A program made the translations under genes and the position numbers. A DNA stretch of 64,000 nt from Sinorhizobium numidicum (GTDB taxonomy: Bacteria > Pseudomonadota > Alphaproteobacteria > Rhizobiales > Rhizobiaceae): assembly GCF_029892045.1 (NCBI RefSeq), contig NZ_CP120367.1, positions 1,302,001 through 1,366,000 on the forward strand. Reading direction: 5' to 3'. The notes under the pieces were generated by a model. That model made no database searches. It worked only from the letters and a program-made list of their open reading frames with translations, and was not told the DNA's origin. Shown piece after piece: positions 53,827-62,572 of this stretch (position 1 is the first letter of the stretch; every line of letters begins with the position of its first letter).

Positions 53827-53854
53827 TTGAATCCTTTAGCCCTCGCCGGGCGTC
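53827..53854 (+). promoter_or_regulatory. Predicted ECF-dependent promoter of the divergent small gene
   Basis: TTGAATCC (53827-53834), 16 bases, CGTC (53851-53854), followed by AT as in the mirror copy. The CGTC -10 type is common for ECF sigma factors. Confidence 0.55.
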
Positions 53855-53902
53855 ATTTCGGTACAGATCAAATCCGTTGCCGCAGAGAACAGGAGAGATG
53901 AA

Positions 53903-54313
53903 ATGAGCGTGACGATTGTTCGCTATCGCACAAGACCGGAAATGGCCGACGAAAATGAACGGCTGATTTCCGACGTCCTTCGGGAATTGCATTTGAGCGC
54001 GCCTGACGGTTTTCGTTATCTCGCCGTCAGGCTTTCAGACAACGAGTTCGTACATTTGGCCTCCTTTGACGAAGGCGCCATGCCGATCACCGAACTCAAG
54101 ACCTTCCAGACCTTCCGGGCCGGTGGCAAGGAGCGCTGGCTCGGGTCGCCCGCATTTACTGAAGCCAGCATCATTGGCGCATATGGCGCCTGGGGCAGCA
54201 TGGCGCCGCGAGACCCGACCCGCGCCACCGCCGAGGCGGCGGGTGTCCGGACCGAAGCGTCCGAACCGGAAACACATCCGAGCGAATTTGCAGCACGGGG
54301 CGGACCCTCGTGA
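53903..54313 (+). CDS. Small protein of unknown function, probable ECF sigma target
   Basis: 136 residues from MSVTIVRYRTRPEMADENERL, with GGAGAG upstream. The first ~95 residues look like a dimeric alpha/beta-barrel (antibiotic-monooxygenase-like) small domain; the last ~40 are disordered and Thr/Ala/Glu-rich. No certain family. Divergent from the ECF sigma gene and behind a promoter matching the sigma gene's own, so probably its direct target. Confidence 0.68.
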   Translation: MSVTIVRYRTRPEMADENERLISDVLRELHLSAPDGFRYLAVRLSDNEFVHLASFDEGAMPITELKTFQTFRAGGKERWLGSPAFTEASIIGAYGAWGSMAPRDPTRATAEAAGVRTEASEPETHPSEFAARGGPS

Positions 54314-54408
54314 CAACTGGGCCGTTGCTCTCGACGCGAGCGACCACGAGTGCCGGCGACCGTCCTTACCGGGCTTGAAGCGTTCGGCATGAACCAGGCT
54401 CCCTTCGG

Positions 54409-54615
54409 CTAATAGTGAGCGCCGCCGTCCTCCATCGAGTTGTTGTATCTGGCACGCGCCTGGGCCATCGCCCTCTGGTTGCTCTCGGTCCAGTCCACCA
54501 GCGCCTGAACCGTCTGCAGGAGCGTGGCGCCAAGCGAGGTCGGCGCATAGTCGACCCCGGGCGGGACGATCGGATGGAAATCCCCACTCTGCCGACCCTC
54601 TGTAAAACACGGCAA
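54409..54615 (-). pseudogene. C-terminal remnant of an HxlR-type regulator
   Basis: The frame encodes FHPIVPPGVDYAPTSLG followed by ATLLQTVQALVDWTESNQ, the end of the HxlR winged-helix domain (family pattern VPPRVEYxLTxLGxxLxxxxxAL). The preceding ~60 residues, including the recognition helix, are missing; only about 16 unrelated residues precede the match. No functional start with a good ribosome-binding site is seen. Confidence 0.65.
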
Positions 54616-54788
54616 TAATATACATTTACCACTTTGGCGGTGCTTGCTTCATGGACGAGGGATCACGAGGCGCGTCTGCGCTCGGCTATCCGCGCCATAC
54701 GGCAGCCAAGTCGGAATGGCGGGTGAACTCGGCGCTCTCGCCGGCTCTTCTGACGCCGGTCGGGCAGAGCTTATGTAAGGAGAGATCA

Positions 54789-55526
54789 ATGCGTTTAAGC
54801 CAGTTCCACTATCTCCCGCTTTCTGCTCCATTCTTTTCCGTCTTGGTGTTGTTGTTCCTCGTTCTGGTCGTGCTGATCCAGATCAGGGCTTTACACTATG
54901 CTTATACGCGTCTCGGCATCAGCGCCCGCGCCGCGCTGCTGCTTCTGTTGAGCTCACTGCTCGGCAGCTATCTCAATCTCCCGGTGGTGGAATTGCCTGG
55001 CCAGCAAGTCCTGTCCGGACAGGTGGTCGATTACTTCGGCATGAGTTACGTCGTGCCGGTCGTGGTCGATTGGCCCGGAACCGTGATCGCCGTGAATGTC
55101 GGCGGAGCACTGATCCCCAGTTTGATGTCCCTCTACCTGCTCGCCAAGAACAAGTTGTGGGGCCGCGGCTTGTTGACTACCGCCGCCGTCGCTGCAGTGT
55201 GCCACTGGCTGGCCCAACCGGTACCTGGTCTCGGCATTGCGCTGCCGGTGTTCGTTCCGGTCATCGTCACCGGGATCGTCGCATTGCTGCTTTCCCGCGA
55301 GTATGCCGCGCCGCTGGCTTACATCGGCGGCAGCCTCGGCACACTGATCGGAGCGGATCTGCTCAACCTCGGCAGTCTGCAAGGATTGGGCGCGCCGGTC
55401 GCCTCCATCGGCGGCGCCGGGACATTCGACGGGATCTTTGTCGTTGGCATCCTTGCCGTGCTCATCGCCAGCATCTCCGGAGCATTCCGTGGCTCGCGTG
55501 CAAACCACCTATCCTCAAGCGATTAA
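54789..55526 (+). CDS. DUF1614 integral membrane protein
   Basis: 245 residues from MRLSQFHYLPLSAPFF, with AAGGAGAG upstream. Six to seven hydrophobic helices. The pattern LSSLLGSYLNLPVVELPG, WPGTVIAVNVGGALIPSLMSLYLL and PLAYIGGSLGTLIGADLLNL matches the DUF1614 family, of unknown function. Convergent with the LysR gene (73 bases). Confidence 0.82.
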   Translation: MRLSQFHYLPLSAPFFSVLVLLFLVLVVLIQIRALHYAYTRLGISARAALLLLLSSLLGSYLNLPVVELPGQQVLSGQVVDYFGMSYVVPVVVDWPGTVIAVNVGGALIPSLMSLYLLAKNKLWGRGLLTTAAVAAVCHWLAQPVPGLGIALPVFVPVIVTGIVALLLSREYAAPLAYIGGSLGTLIGADLLNLGSLQGLGAPVASIGGAGTFDGIFVVGILAVLIASISGAFRGSRANHLSSSD

Positions 55527-55599
55527 CTTTCGGCAGTGCTCTCGAGCAGGTCCTGGTGTTCTGCTGATTTCGAGATCTTGAGGTCCGTTGCGGACGCTG

Positions 55600-56541
55600 C
55601 TACCGAGCGTCGGCTTCGGCGGTGCTTTCGCGTGTCGATGAATCGGCGGGCTGCCCGGCGCAAACGGCTCGAACGCACCCGCGCAGCCAGCGATGCGCTG
55701 GATCAGCGTCCAGTCGCGGGTGCCAAAGCAAAGAAACTGTGACCTCCGGCATTAAGACCGGAAGTGAAAAAGAATGCATTCCGACGCGCAAGGCTCCGGT
55801 GTGACGTTCGGGGACACTGGCGATCAGGTCGGAGGCCCGGGCGAGAGCCAGCGCGGTCGAAAAGCCACCGACGATCGTGACGATCTCCCGTTCCAGCCCG
55901 AGCGGCTTCAAGGCCTCATCGATCGGTCCCTTGTCGAGACCCCGCCGCGAGACGCAGATGTGTCTGCCGCTCGCATAACGCGAGGGAGTGATCTCGCCCT
56001 GGCTCAGGGGGTGCCCCATTCGCACGACGCCAATGAAACGGTCCCGGAATAATGCCTGCACACGCACTTCCGGGCCAGTCGTCTCCCCGACAACGCCGGT
56101 TTCCAGATCGACGGTTCCGTCGCGAAGTGACGCGCTGTCCTTGTTTGATTTCTGCACGAAGCGCAGCCGCACGCCGGGAGCTTGCCTGCCGACGCGAACG
56201 ATGAGGTCCGGCCCGAAATTTTCGACAAAACCTTCGCTGGTGCGCAGCGTAAACGTTCGAACGAGCTGTCTGAAATTGAGCTTCTCGGCAGGACGTAAAA
56301 CGGCTTCTGCGTCCTCTACGAGCCGACGGACCCGCTCGCGGAGTTCGAGCGCACGGGGTGTGGGAACGAGACTGCGTCCGGCTCGAACCAAGAGCGGATC
56401 GCCCGTCGTTGCGCGCAATCGCGCCAGCGCCCGGCTCATCGCCGACGGGCTAAGCCGCAACCGTTCAGCCGCGCGCGCAACGCTACCTTCCGCGAGCAGT
56501 ACATCAAGGATGACAAGCAGGTTGAGATCGTGTTTCGACAT
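55600..56541 (-). CDS. LysR-family transcriptional regulator
   Basis: 313 residues. Winged HTH at the N-terminus (LNLLVILDVLLAEGSVARAAERLRLSPSAMSRALARLR), then a PBP2-fold effector domain (FTLRTSEGFVENFGPDLIVRV). Pattern close to NodD/LeuO-like subgroup members. Divergent from the DHA2 efflux gene, the normal setting for a local LysR activator; the 139-base gap should hold its site. Confidence 0.88.
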   Translation of the reverse strand: MSKHDLNLLVILDVLLAEGSVARAAERLRLSPSAMSRALARLRATTGDPLLVRAGRSLVPTPRALELRERVRRLVEDAEAVLRPAEKLNFRQLVRTFTLRTSEGFVENFGPDLIVRVGRQAPGVRLRFVQKSNKDSASLRDGTVDLETGVVGETTGPEVRVQALFRDRFIGVVRMGHPLSQGEITPSRYASGRHICVSRRGLDKGPIDEALKPLGLEREIVTIVGGFSTALALARASDLIASVPERHTGALRVGMHSFSLPVLMPEVTVSLLWHPRLDADPAHRWLRGCVRAVCAGQPADSSTRESTAEADAR

Positions 56542-56680
56542 GCGTCGACGATAGCACGGATTGGCCGTGACACGGCGTCAAACGCACGAATAACATGCAA
56601 ATCGTGCGTGTTCCGCCATATCAGGCAAAGGACTAGTTTCTGGCAGCTTCCGTTTCGGGGGCCGCCAGAAAACGGAGTTC

Positions 56681-58141
56681 GTGTTGAAGCCCACTACCGC
56701 AGAACGAGATGAGGCAGTCACCGGAAGGGCGAAACAGGCCCCTTCTGCTCGCTGGGCGCTCGCCAGCCTCTCGCTATCCATGTTGATGTCATCGCTCGGT
56801 ACCAGCATCGCCAATGTTGGCTTGCCGACGTTGGCACAAGCGTTCACCGCCTCTTTCCAGGAAGTCCAGTGGGTCATCCTCGCCTACCTCCTCGTCATCA
56901 CCAGCCTGATCGTTGGCGTCGGACGGCTCGGCGACGTTACCGGCCGACGACGGCTGCTGCTTGCCGGGATCTTTCTGTTTACAGTGGCCTCCGGATTAAG
57001 CGGCGCCGCGCCAACGCTCGGGCTGCTGATTGCCGCCCGGGCGGTGCAGGGCCTCGGAGCGGCGATCATGATGACTCTCACCATGGCGTTCGTCGGTGAG
57101 ACGGTCCCGAAGGAAAGGACCGGTAGCGCCATGGGGCTGCTCGGAACGATGTCTGCGATCGGCACCGCGATCGGTCCATCGCTCGGCGGCATTCTGATCT
57201 CCTGGCTCGGTTGGCAGGCAATTTTCCTTATCAACCTGCCGCTCGGCGTCCTCGCTCTTCTTCTCGCGCATCGCTACCTGCCCGTTGATCGCATGGCGCA
57301 GAAGTCTGACCGGATCAGTTTCGATAGGCTCGGCACACTTCTGCTGGCGCTTATGCTCGCGGCTTATGCGTTTTCCATGACGGTCGGGCGCGGCAGCTTC
57401 GGCCCGCTGAACATGGCTTTGCTGTTAGCTGCTGTCATTGGGGTCGGCCTTTTCGTGCTCGTCGAGGCGAGAGCAGCATCCCCTTTGATCCAAGTGGAGA
57501 TGTTCCGCGACCCAGTGCTGAGTGCGAGCCTCCTGGCGAGCGCGCTTGTCTCGACGGTGATGATGGCGACGTTGGTGGTCGGGCCGTTTTATCTCTCTCG
57601 TGCGCTCGGGCTCGGGGCAGCTCTTGTTGGGCTCCTCATGTCGGTCGGGCCGCTTGTCGTCGCGCTGACCGGCGTGCCGGCGGGTCGAATCGCGGACCGT
57701 CTCGGCGCACCACCCGTGATTGTCGTTGGGCTCATTGGCGTAGTGGCAGGCTGCTTCATTCTATCTCTGACGCCCGCGACGCTCGGCATTTTCGGCTACA
57801 TCGCCCCCATTGTCGTCATCACAGCCGGCTACGCGCTGTTTCAAACGGCTAACAACGCCGCCGTCATGACGGATGTCTTCCCGGAGCAGCGGGGGGTCAT
57901 TTCCGGCATCCTCAACCTGTCGCGCAATCTCGGCCTTATCACCGGCGCATCCGTCATGGGCGCCGTCTTCGCGTTCGCATCGGCGACGACCGACATAACA
58001 ACGGCGCCTCCCGAGGCCGTTGCCACCGGAATGAGGGTGACGTTCGCGGTCGCGGCGATCCTCATCGTCGTCGCGCTCGCCATTGTGGTTGGAAGCCGTA
58101 CCTTCGCAACACGCCCTTCGCTTCCTCGAGACGTATCCTGA
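56681..58141 (+). CDS. DHA2-family (EmrB/QacA) multidrug efflux MFS transporter
   Basis: 486 residues with about 14 hydrophobic segments. The motif A-like loop is GVGRLGDVTGRRRLLLAGIFLF and motif C-like GTMSAIGTAIGPSLGGILISWLGWQAIFLINLPLG, both typical of DHA2 drug/proton antiporters. The start is GTG (56681) or TTG (56684); GGAG at 56674-56677 favours the TTG. Probably induced through the divergent LysR protein. Confidence 0.88.
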   Translation: MLKPTTAERDEAVTGRAKQAPSARWALASLSLSMLMSSLGTSIANVGLPTLAQAFTASFQEVQWVILAYLLVITSLIVGVGRLGDVTGRRRLLLAGIFLFTVASGLSGAAPTLGLLIAARAVQGLGAAIMMTLTMAFVGETVPKERTGSAMGLLGTMSAIGTAIGPSLGGILISWLGWQAIFLINLPLGVLALLLAHRYLPVDRMAQKSDRISFDRLGTLLLALMLAAYAFSMTVGRGSFGPLNMALLLAAVIGVGLFVLVEARAASPLIQVEMFRDPVLSASLLASALVSTVMMATLVVGPFYLSRALGLGAALVGLLMSVGPLVVALTGVPAGRIADRLGAPPVIVVGLIGVVAGCFILSLTPATLGIFGYIAPIVVITAGYALFQTANNAAVMTDVFPEQRGVISGILNLSRNLGLITGASVMGAVFAFASATTDITTAPPEAVATGMRVTFAVAAILIVVALAIVVGSRTFATRPSLPRDVS

Positions 58142-58429
58142 ATCCGGGCGGTTTGCCGGCAGTGCATCCAGATGGTCGGGCACCGGAAACAGAGCACGTT
58201 TGCACCCAGCCGTCCTGCGGATCAACTCACGTCCGGCCTCCCGGAGCCGAAAAATCTCATTTGGCGGTCGCTGAAGCAGCCGGGCTCGGCTTTGCCGCCC
58301 ATTCCGGAACTGTCCCGGCCCCAAGGAGTGACGACACTCTCCGAGAAAGCCTCCCCACAGAATCTATGGTTGAAAACGGTAGTGCCGGCTCCAATTATCC
58401 TTTGGGGCAATCGAAATTAGGAGGTGTTC

Positions 58430-58654
58430 ATGAACAGAAACGTGCTCATCGGCATCGGCGTAATCATTCTCATTATCTTGGCGGTCATCTACCTGATGCC
58501 GGGACGCGGCGAACAAGCTGCTGAAACACCGCCGGCCGCGCCAACCACCGAAACTGCCCCGACCACTCAGCCGGAGCCGGCTACGCCGCCCGCTTCTGAG
58601 CCTGCACCATCAACGCCTGCGCCCGCGCCGACGACGCCCGCCCCAGCTCAATAG
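58430..58654 (+). CDS. Small single-span protein with Pro/Thr/Ala-rich tail
   Basis: 74 residues after a strong AGGAGG site. One N-terminal helix (VLIGIGVIILIILAVIYLMPG) and a ~45-residue tail made almost wholly of Pro, Ala, Thr, Glu and Ser. The helix would anchor it in the inner membrane with the tail outside. No family beyond this composition. The 288 bases before it (58142-58429) show no other gene. Confidence 0.7.
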   Translation: MNRNVLIGIGVIILIILAVIYLMPGRGEQAAETPPAAPTTETAPTTQPEPATPPASEPAPSTPAPAPTTPAPAQ

Positions 58655-58696
58655 TTGAGGGCGAAAGCGCTCATCGAGACAAATGAATAGATGAGT

Positions 58697-58726
58697 GGCC
58701 GGCTCCGGTGGCAAAGGGAGCCGGCC
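58697..58726 (+). terminator. Hairpin downstream of the small anchored protein
   Basis: GGCCGGCTCC / GGAGCCGGCC, ten paired bases with a ten-base loop, about 42 bases after the stop. No T-run. The rest of 58655-59085 contains nothing convincing; a short frame near 58950 resembles only the start of a signal peptide. Confidence 0.45.
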
Positions 58727-59085
58727 AGATAATGCTCGTCACAGTGGCGGAGTGCGCACAGGACGTTAGATTTAATTGCCACGATGGCCCTCGTTCTTCC
58801 CGCCACACCACACGCCAGGACGGCTGCCATCGTTCATTGTCCTGCCTGGGGACAATTTTTCTCGAAAATGCTCAATAATCACGCGAGATCAACCGGCTTA
58901 TTTTCCGATTGTCCAATTCCGGACACTTCACTCAGACCGGAGATTGAGCATGATCAAGTCCCTCGCATTTGCCGCCAGCACTGCTCTGGGGCGCGATGGC
59001 GAGGACCCTGAGCTGAAAGCAGTATGATGGTCCGGACCTCGCCGTTGCAGCATACGCACGCGTACACGTACGGCGGAGAATGCCC

Positions 59086-59862
59086 TCACTGCATCGCGGC
59101 GTCGAGCTTCGCTTTCCAGCCGCCGCTGTTTAGTTCCTTGCGCATGAAAGCATCCACAGCCGCTTTCAAGGCGGGATCCTTACGCAGCAGATAGGCATTC
59201 TGGAAATGCGTAAACGGCGCTTTGACCGTAACCGGGCATAATACGCCAGGATGCAGCTTCGATTGCAGATCAACCTCCACCCCGTCGGTCACCATCACGT
59301 CGGCCTTGCCTGCGGCAATCTGGTCGAAGATGACTTTGTTATCTGGGAAAACTTCGATTGATGCCTCGTCGAAGTGCTCATGAGCAAATTTGTCGTTGGT
59401 CCCGCCTGGATTGACGATCACCCGCACCGGGGGCTCATCGATCGCATCTAGAGTGGTGTATTTGTTCTTGTCCTCGCAGCGGGCAATCGGCCGCTTACCG
59501 TCGGTCACATTGGGCACGGAGAAGTCACCCACCTCGGCGCGCGCGGCGTTCACGGTGATGCCGCCGAGGGCGATGTCGAACTTGCCAGACTTGAAATCGT
59601 CCAGCATCGTTTTCCAGGTAGTGGTCACAAACTCCGGTTTGACGCCGAGATTGGCAGCCAGATCCTTCGCCATCGCGATGTCGGCGCCCGTGAGCATGCC
59701 ATCCGCGCCCTTGTAGCTGAAGGGCTTGTAATCGCCGGTCGTGCCGATCTTGATCACGCCGGCCTTCTGGATCTCTGCCAGAGCTCCATCCGCGGCGAAG
59801 GCCACACCCGATGTCAGACTGCAAGCCACCATGGCGGCCGCCGCAAGGTAGGTTCGTATCAT
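59086..59862 (-). CDS. Periplasmic PBP2-fold protein, PheC (cyclohexadienyl dehydratase)-like
   Basis: 258 residues with signal peptide MIRTYLAAAAMVACSLTSGVAFAAD. The Lys/Arg-type binding-protein fold starts GVIKIGTTGDYKPFSY. The block VIVNPGGTNDKFAHEHF ... FDQIAAGKADVMVTDGVEVDLQSKLHPGVLC resembles periplasmic cyclohexadienyl dehydratases (PheC), which make phenylpyruvate from prephenate. No ABC permease or ATPase lies nearby, which also fits an enzyme rather than a transporter subunit. An orphan amino-acid binding protein is the alternative. Confidence 0.75.
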   Translation of the reverse strand: MIRTYLAAAAMVACSLTSGVAFAADGALAEIQKAGVIKIGTTGDYKPFSYKGADGMLTGADIAMAKDLAANLGVKPEFVTTTWKTMLDDFKSGKFDIALGGITVNAARAEVGDFSVPNVTDGKRPIARCEDKNKYTTLDAIDEPPVRVIVNPGGTNDKFAHEHFDEASIEVFPDNKVIFDQIAAGKADVMVTDGVEVDLQSKLHPGVLCPVTVKAPFTHFQNAYLLRKDPALKAAVDAFMRKELNSGGWKAKLDAAMQ

Positions 59863-60030
59863 AGTGTCCTCTCGATAGGTTTGAACGGGGCTCGTCGCCG
59901 GCTCACGTGCAGCTTATCGATACCAACCGGGCCTGTCACTCATGGAAGGTCCGGGGTTGAGACGGCGGGGCATATCGAGCAAGCCGCCGCAACATTCGCC
60001 GCTAATTGCGATCAGGCGAAGCAGAGCAGG

Positions 60031-62325
60031 TCATCTCTCGCAGAGCCGGCGAGGACCGCTGTATGGCTGAAACGTGCAATCGGAGGGCCGAAACGAACGA
60101 TAGGCGCGTGCGCAGGCTCGGAAGTTGCATGAAGCAGAGGCTTCGCTGTCAGGCGCTGAACTATCCCCGGCAACAGCATCGGGCTCGCTTGCTGCACCGC
60201 CGTCACCCGCCGCCAACGCCGCGGTCATGAAGTTCCGCCAGATCCGTGCGGGGAGCTTGCCGCCTGTTACCTCGTTCATCGGCGTCTCGTCGTCATTGCC
60301 AACCCAAACCCCGACGATCAGCCGTTCGGTGAAGCCAACGAACCAGGCGTCGCGATGATTTTGGCTGGTGCCGGTTTTGCCTGCGGAAAGCGCTCCGAGA
60401 TCGGCCTCTCGGCCCGTCCCCCGCTCGACGACCAATCTCAGCAAACCGATGAGATCAGGCTGATAGGGACTGAGATCGGTCGTGGGTTGCTTCGGCGGGC
60501 CGACGCGGAAAGCGCGCGGCTGATCCTCTGCATGAAAGGATGCGATCCCCCATGGCTCGATCGGTGCAACGCCCGCCCGAACCGAGGCGTAGGCGCCGGT
60601 AAGATCGAGCAGGTTCACTTCCGATGAGCCGAGCGCGAGGCTTGGCGTTTCAGACAGTTTGGCATCGACACCCAGTTCCCGAGCGGCGGCGACAACCTTG
60701 TCGATCCCGACCTCCATCGCTAGAGCCACTGTCGCCGCATTCAGCGACCGCGCGAACGCCTCGGCTATGCTGACGTGGCCGCGATAGCCGCCGCCGTAGT
60801 TTTCCGGGAGCCAGCCGTTGATCTCGATTGGCGCATCCTCGACCAAGTCGAAAGGAGTAAGGCCAGCCTTCAGTGCGGCATAGTAGACAAAGAGCTTGAA
60901 GGCAGAGCCAGGCTGGCGCATGGCCGTAACTGCCCGGTTGAACGTGCTCCTTGAATAATCACGCCCGCCGACCATTGCGACCACGGCGCCTTGCGGCGTC
61001 ATTGCGACCAAAGCGGCCTGGGAGGCGTTAGCTTTTCCGCCTTCCCGTTGAAGTGATTGAGCAACGACCTTCTCGGCGATAGCCTGCAACTGCGGCACCA
61101 TCGTTGTCTTGACCTTGATCGTGCCTCGATAAGGTCCTGCAAGCTCGCGCGCCTCCTGCATCACCCAATCCGCGAACCAGCTGCCTGACCGCGTCGCTGG
61201 CTTTGCCGGGCGGAGCTCGGCGAATCCGGCAGTGGCGGTCTTTGCCTGTTCCGCAGTTATCTTTCCGCCCTTGATCATGGCGTCGAGCACGAGCTCCGCC
61301 TGCCGACGGGCAGCCTCCGGATTGCTTAACGGGTTGAGCTGCGAGGGAGCGCGGATGATGCCCGCAAGCGTCGCCGCTTCACCGATGTTGAGCTCGCCTA
61401 CCTCCTTGTTGAAATAGATACGGGCGGCCGCCGGCACGCCCGTTGCGCCTGCACCGAGATAAATGTTGTTCAGATAGCGTGTGAGTATCTCGTCCTTGCC
61501 GAGCTTGCGCTCCAGCCAAAAGGCGATCACCGCTTCCTGGATTTTCCGCTTCCAGGTACGTTCTCGCTCCAGATAGAGGATCTTGATGAGCTGCTGAGTA
61601 ATCGTACTGCCACCCTGGACGACTTCGCCTGCCCCGACATTCCTGTAGACGGCACGAAAGATGCCCTTCAGATCGATGCCGAAGTGCTCGTAAAAGCGCC
61701 GATCCTCCCTGGTGAGCACAGCATCGATGAGGTGCGGGGGAAAGTCTTCGCGCGCCGCGTAGGGTCCTTGGATCGGCCCCTGGCTCACGAGCGGCTTGCC
61801 GTCTGACGTTTCAAGCACCACTACCGGTTTTAGCGATCCATCGGCGATTTCGTCCCACGGAACATCGCGTAACGCCCAGGCAAAGAGGACAACTACAAAC
61901 ACGAGAAACGCCGCGGCCGCAACCGCCGCGCATCGTGCAAGGATAGCTCGCCGGCCGCGCTGGCTCACCGGCGTGGCGTACGCGCCTTTCGTGCCCTCGC
62001 TTCGCAAGGTCGCTAGCCTGCGAAGGGTCCCAGAGCGCGCCGCCAATTCGGCGACACTAAGCTTCGTCCACGAGAATTTCGTCCGCCGAAACCGCAACCA
62101 GCCTGCACCGGCGAGCGTGCGGAGCTTGTTGGTCATTTGACGCGCCGCAACGGGCACTTCCTCGCGCAGTGACCGGCCAAATTTCTGCAGGGCATCGCGG
62201 AGTTCGCCAAGCGCTCTGCGACTGCTTACGAATGCCGCGCCTTCGGTAGCGGGTTCGTTGCCGGACCAGGGTTCTTCTGGCCCTTGGCGCTCTGTACCAC
62301 TGTCCAGCGGGGCGGTTTCCGGCAT
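60031..62325 (-). CDS. Class A penicillin-binding protein (PBP1 family) with BA14K-like tail
   Basis: 764 residues. A long basic cytoplasmic part (~130 residues) precedes one membrane helix (LARCAAVAAAAFLVFVVVLFAWAL). The glycosyltransferase-51 domain has EDRRFYEHFGIDLKGIFRAVYRN and QGGSTITQQLIK. The transpeptidase domain has QPGSAFKLF (SxxK), RSLN (SxN) and AGKTGTS (KTG). The last ~35 residues (SCNFRACARAYRSFRPSDC ... YSGPRRLC) resemble BA14K-type segments with paired cysteines. Builds and cross-links peptidoglycan in the periplasm. Confidence 0.9.
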   Translation of the reverse strand: MPETAPLDSGTERQGPEEPWSGNEPATEGAAFVSSRRALGELRDALQKFGRSLREEVPVAARQMTNKLRTLAGAGWLRFRRTKFSWTKLSVAELAARSGTLRRLATLRSEGTKGAYATPVSQRGRRAILARCAAVAAAAFLVFVVVLFAWALRDVPWDEIADGSLKPVVVLETSDGKPLVSQGPIQGPYAAREDFPPHLIDAVLTREDRRFYEHFGIDLKGIFRAVYRNVGAGEVVQGGSTITQQLIKILYLERERTWKRKIQEAVIAFWLERKLGKDEILTRYLNNIYLGAGATGVPAAARIYFNKEVGELNIGEAATLAGIIRAPSQLNPLSNPEAARRQAELVLDAMIKGGKITAEQAKTATAGFAELRPAKPATRSGSWFADWVMQEARELAGPYRGTIKVKTTMVPQLQAIAEKVVAQSLQREGGKANASQAALVAMTPQGAVVAMVGGRDYSRSTFNRAVTAMRQPGSAFKLFVYYAALKAGLTPFDLVEDAPIEINGWLPENYGGGYRGHVSIAEAFARSLNAATVALAMEVGIDKVVAAARELGVDAKLSETPSLALGSSEVNLLDLTGAYASVRAGVAPIEPWGIASFHAEDQPRAFRVGPPKQPTTDLSPYQPDLIGLLRLVVERGTGREADLGALSAGKTGTSQNHRDAWFVGFTERLIVGVWVGNDDETPMNEVTGGKLPARIWRNFMTAALAAGDGGAASEPDAVAGDSSAPDSEASASCNFRACARAYRSFRPSDCTFQPYSGPRRLCER

Positions 62326-62467
62326 GCGTGTTCTCGATCTGCTGCTGCCGTACGGGCAGGAGAGTCCATAAGAAGGTCGTTCATTCTGCCGCGCCGATCT
62401 TATCTGACGGCAATGTCGCCGTCGATCACGCAGACCATTCGTTCTGGGGACGATGACTTGCGGCGCC

Positions 62468-62496
62468 GCACAAAGGTCGCTGTAGCACTATGAATT
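62468..62496. repeat. Partial copy of a rhizobial mosaic repeat
   Basis: The segment with GGTCGCTGTAGCACTATGAA, followed by TGCATGCAGCAG, matches the complement of the fuller copy at 63892-63929 at most positions (GATCGCTGTGGCACTATAAA). It lies between the penicillin-binding protein and antiporter genes. Bases 62326-62572 hold no gene. Confidence 0.6.
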
Positions 62497-62572
62497 GCAT
62501 GCAGCAGTTTCGGAATCTGAACCTGAACTTGCCCTGAACGACTGACCTGATACCGGTGTTCCTGCGAACTGA

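Noticed and set aside
58306..58335. GGAAC before the small anchored protein as a stress promoter
   Set aside because: The element 17 bases on reads GTG, not GTT, and it is over 100 bases from the gene.
58776..59027. 83-codon frame whose end resembles a signal peptide
   Set aside because: It stops after a few residues and lacks a mature domain; at most a remnant.
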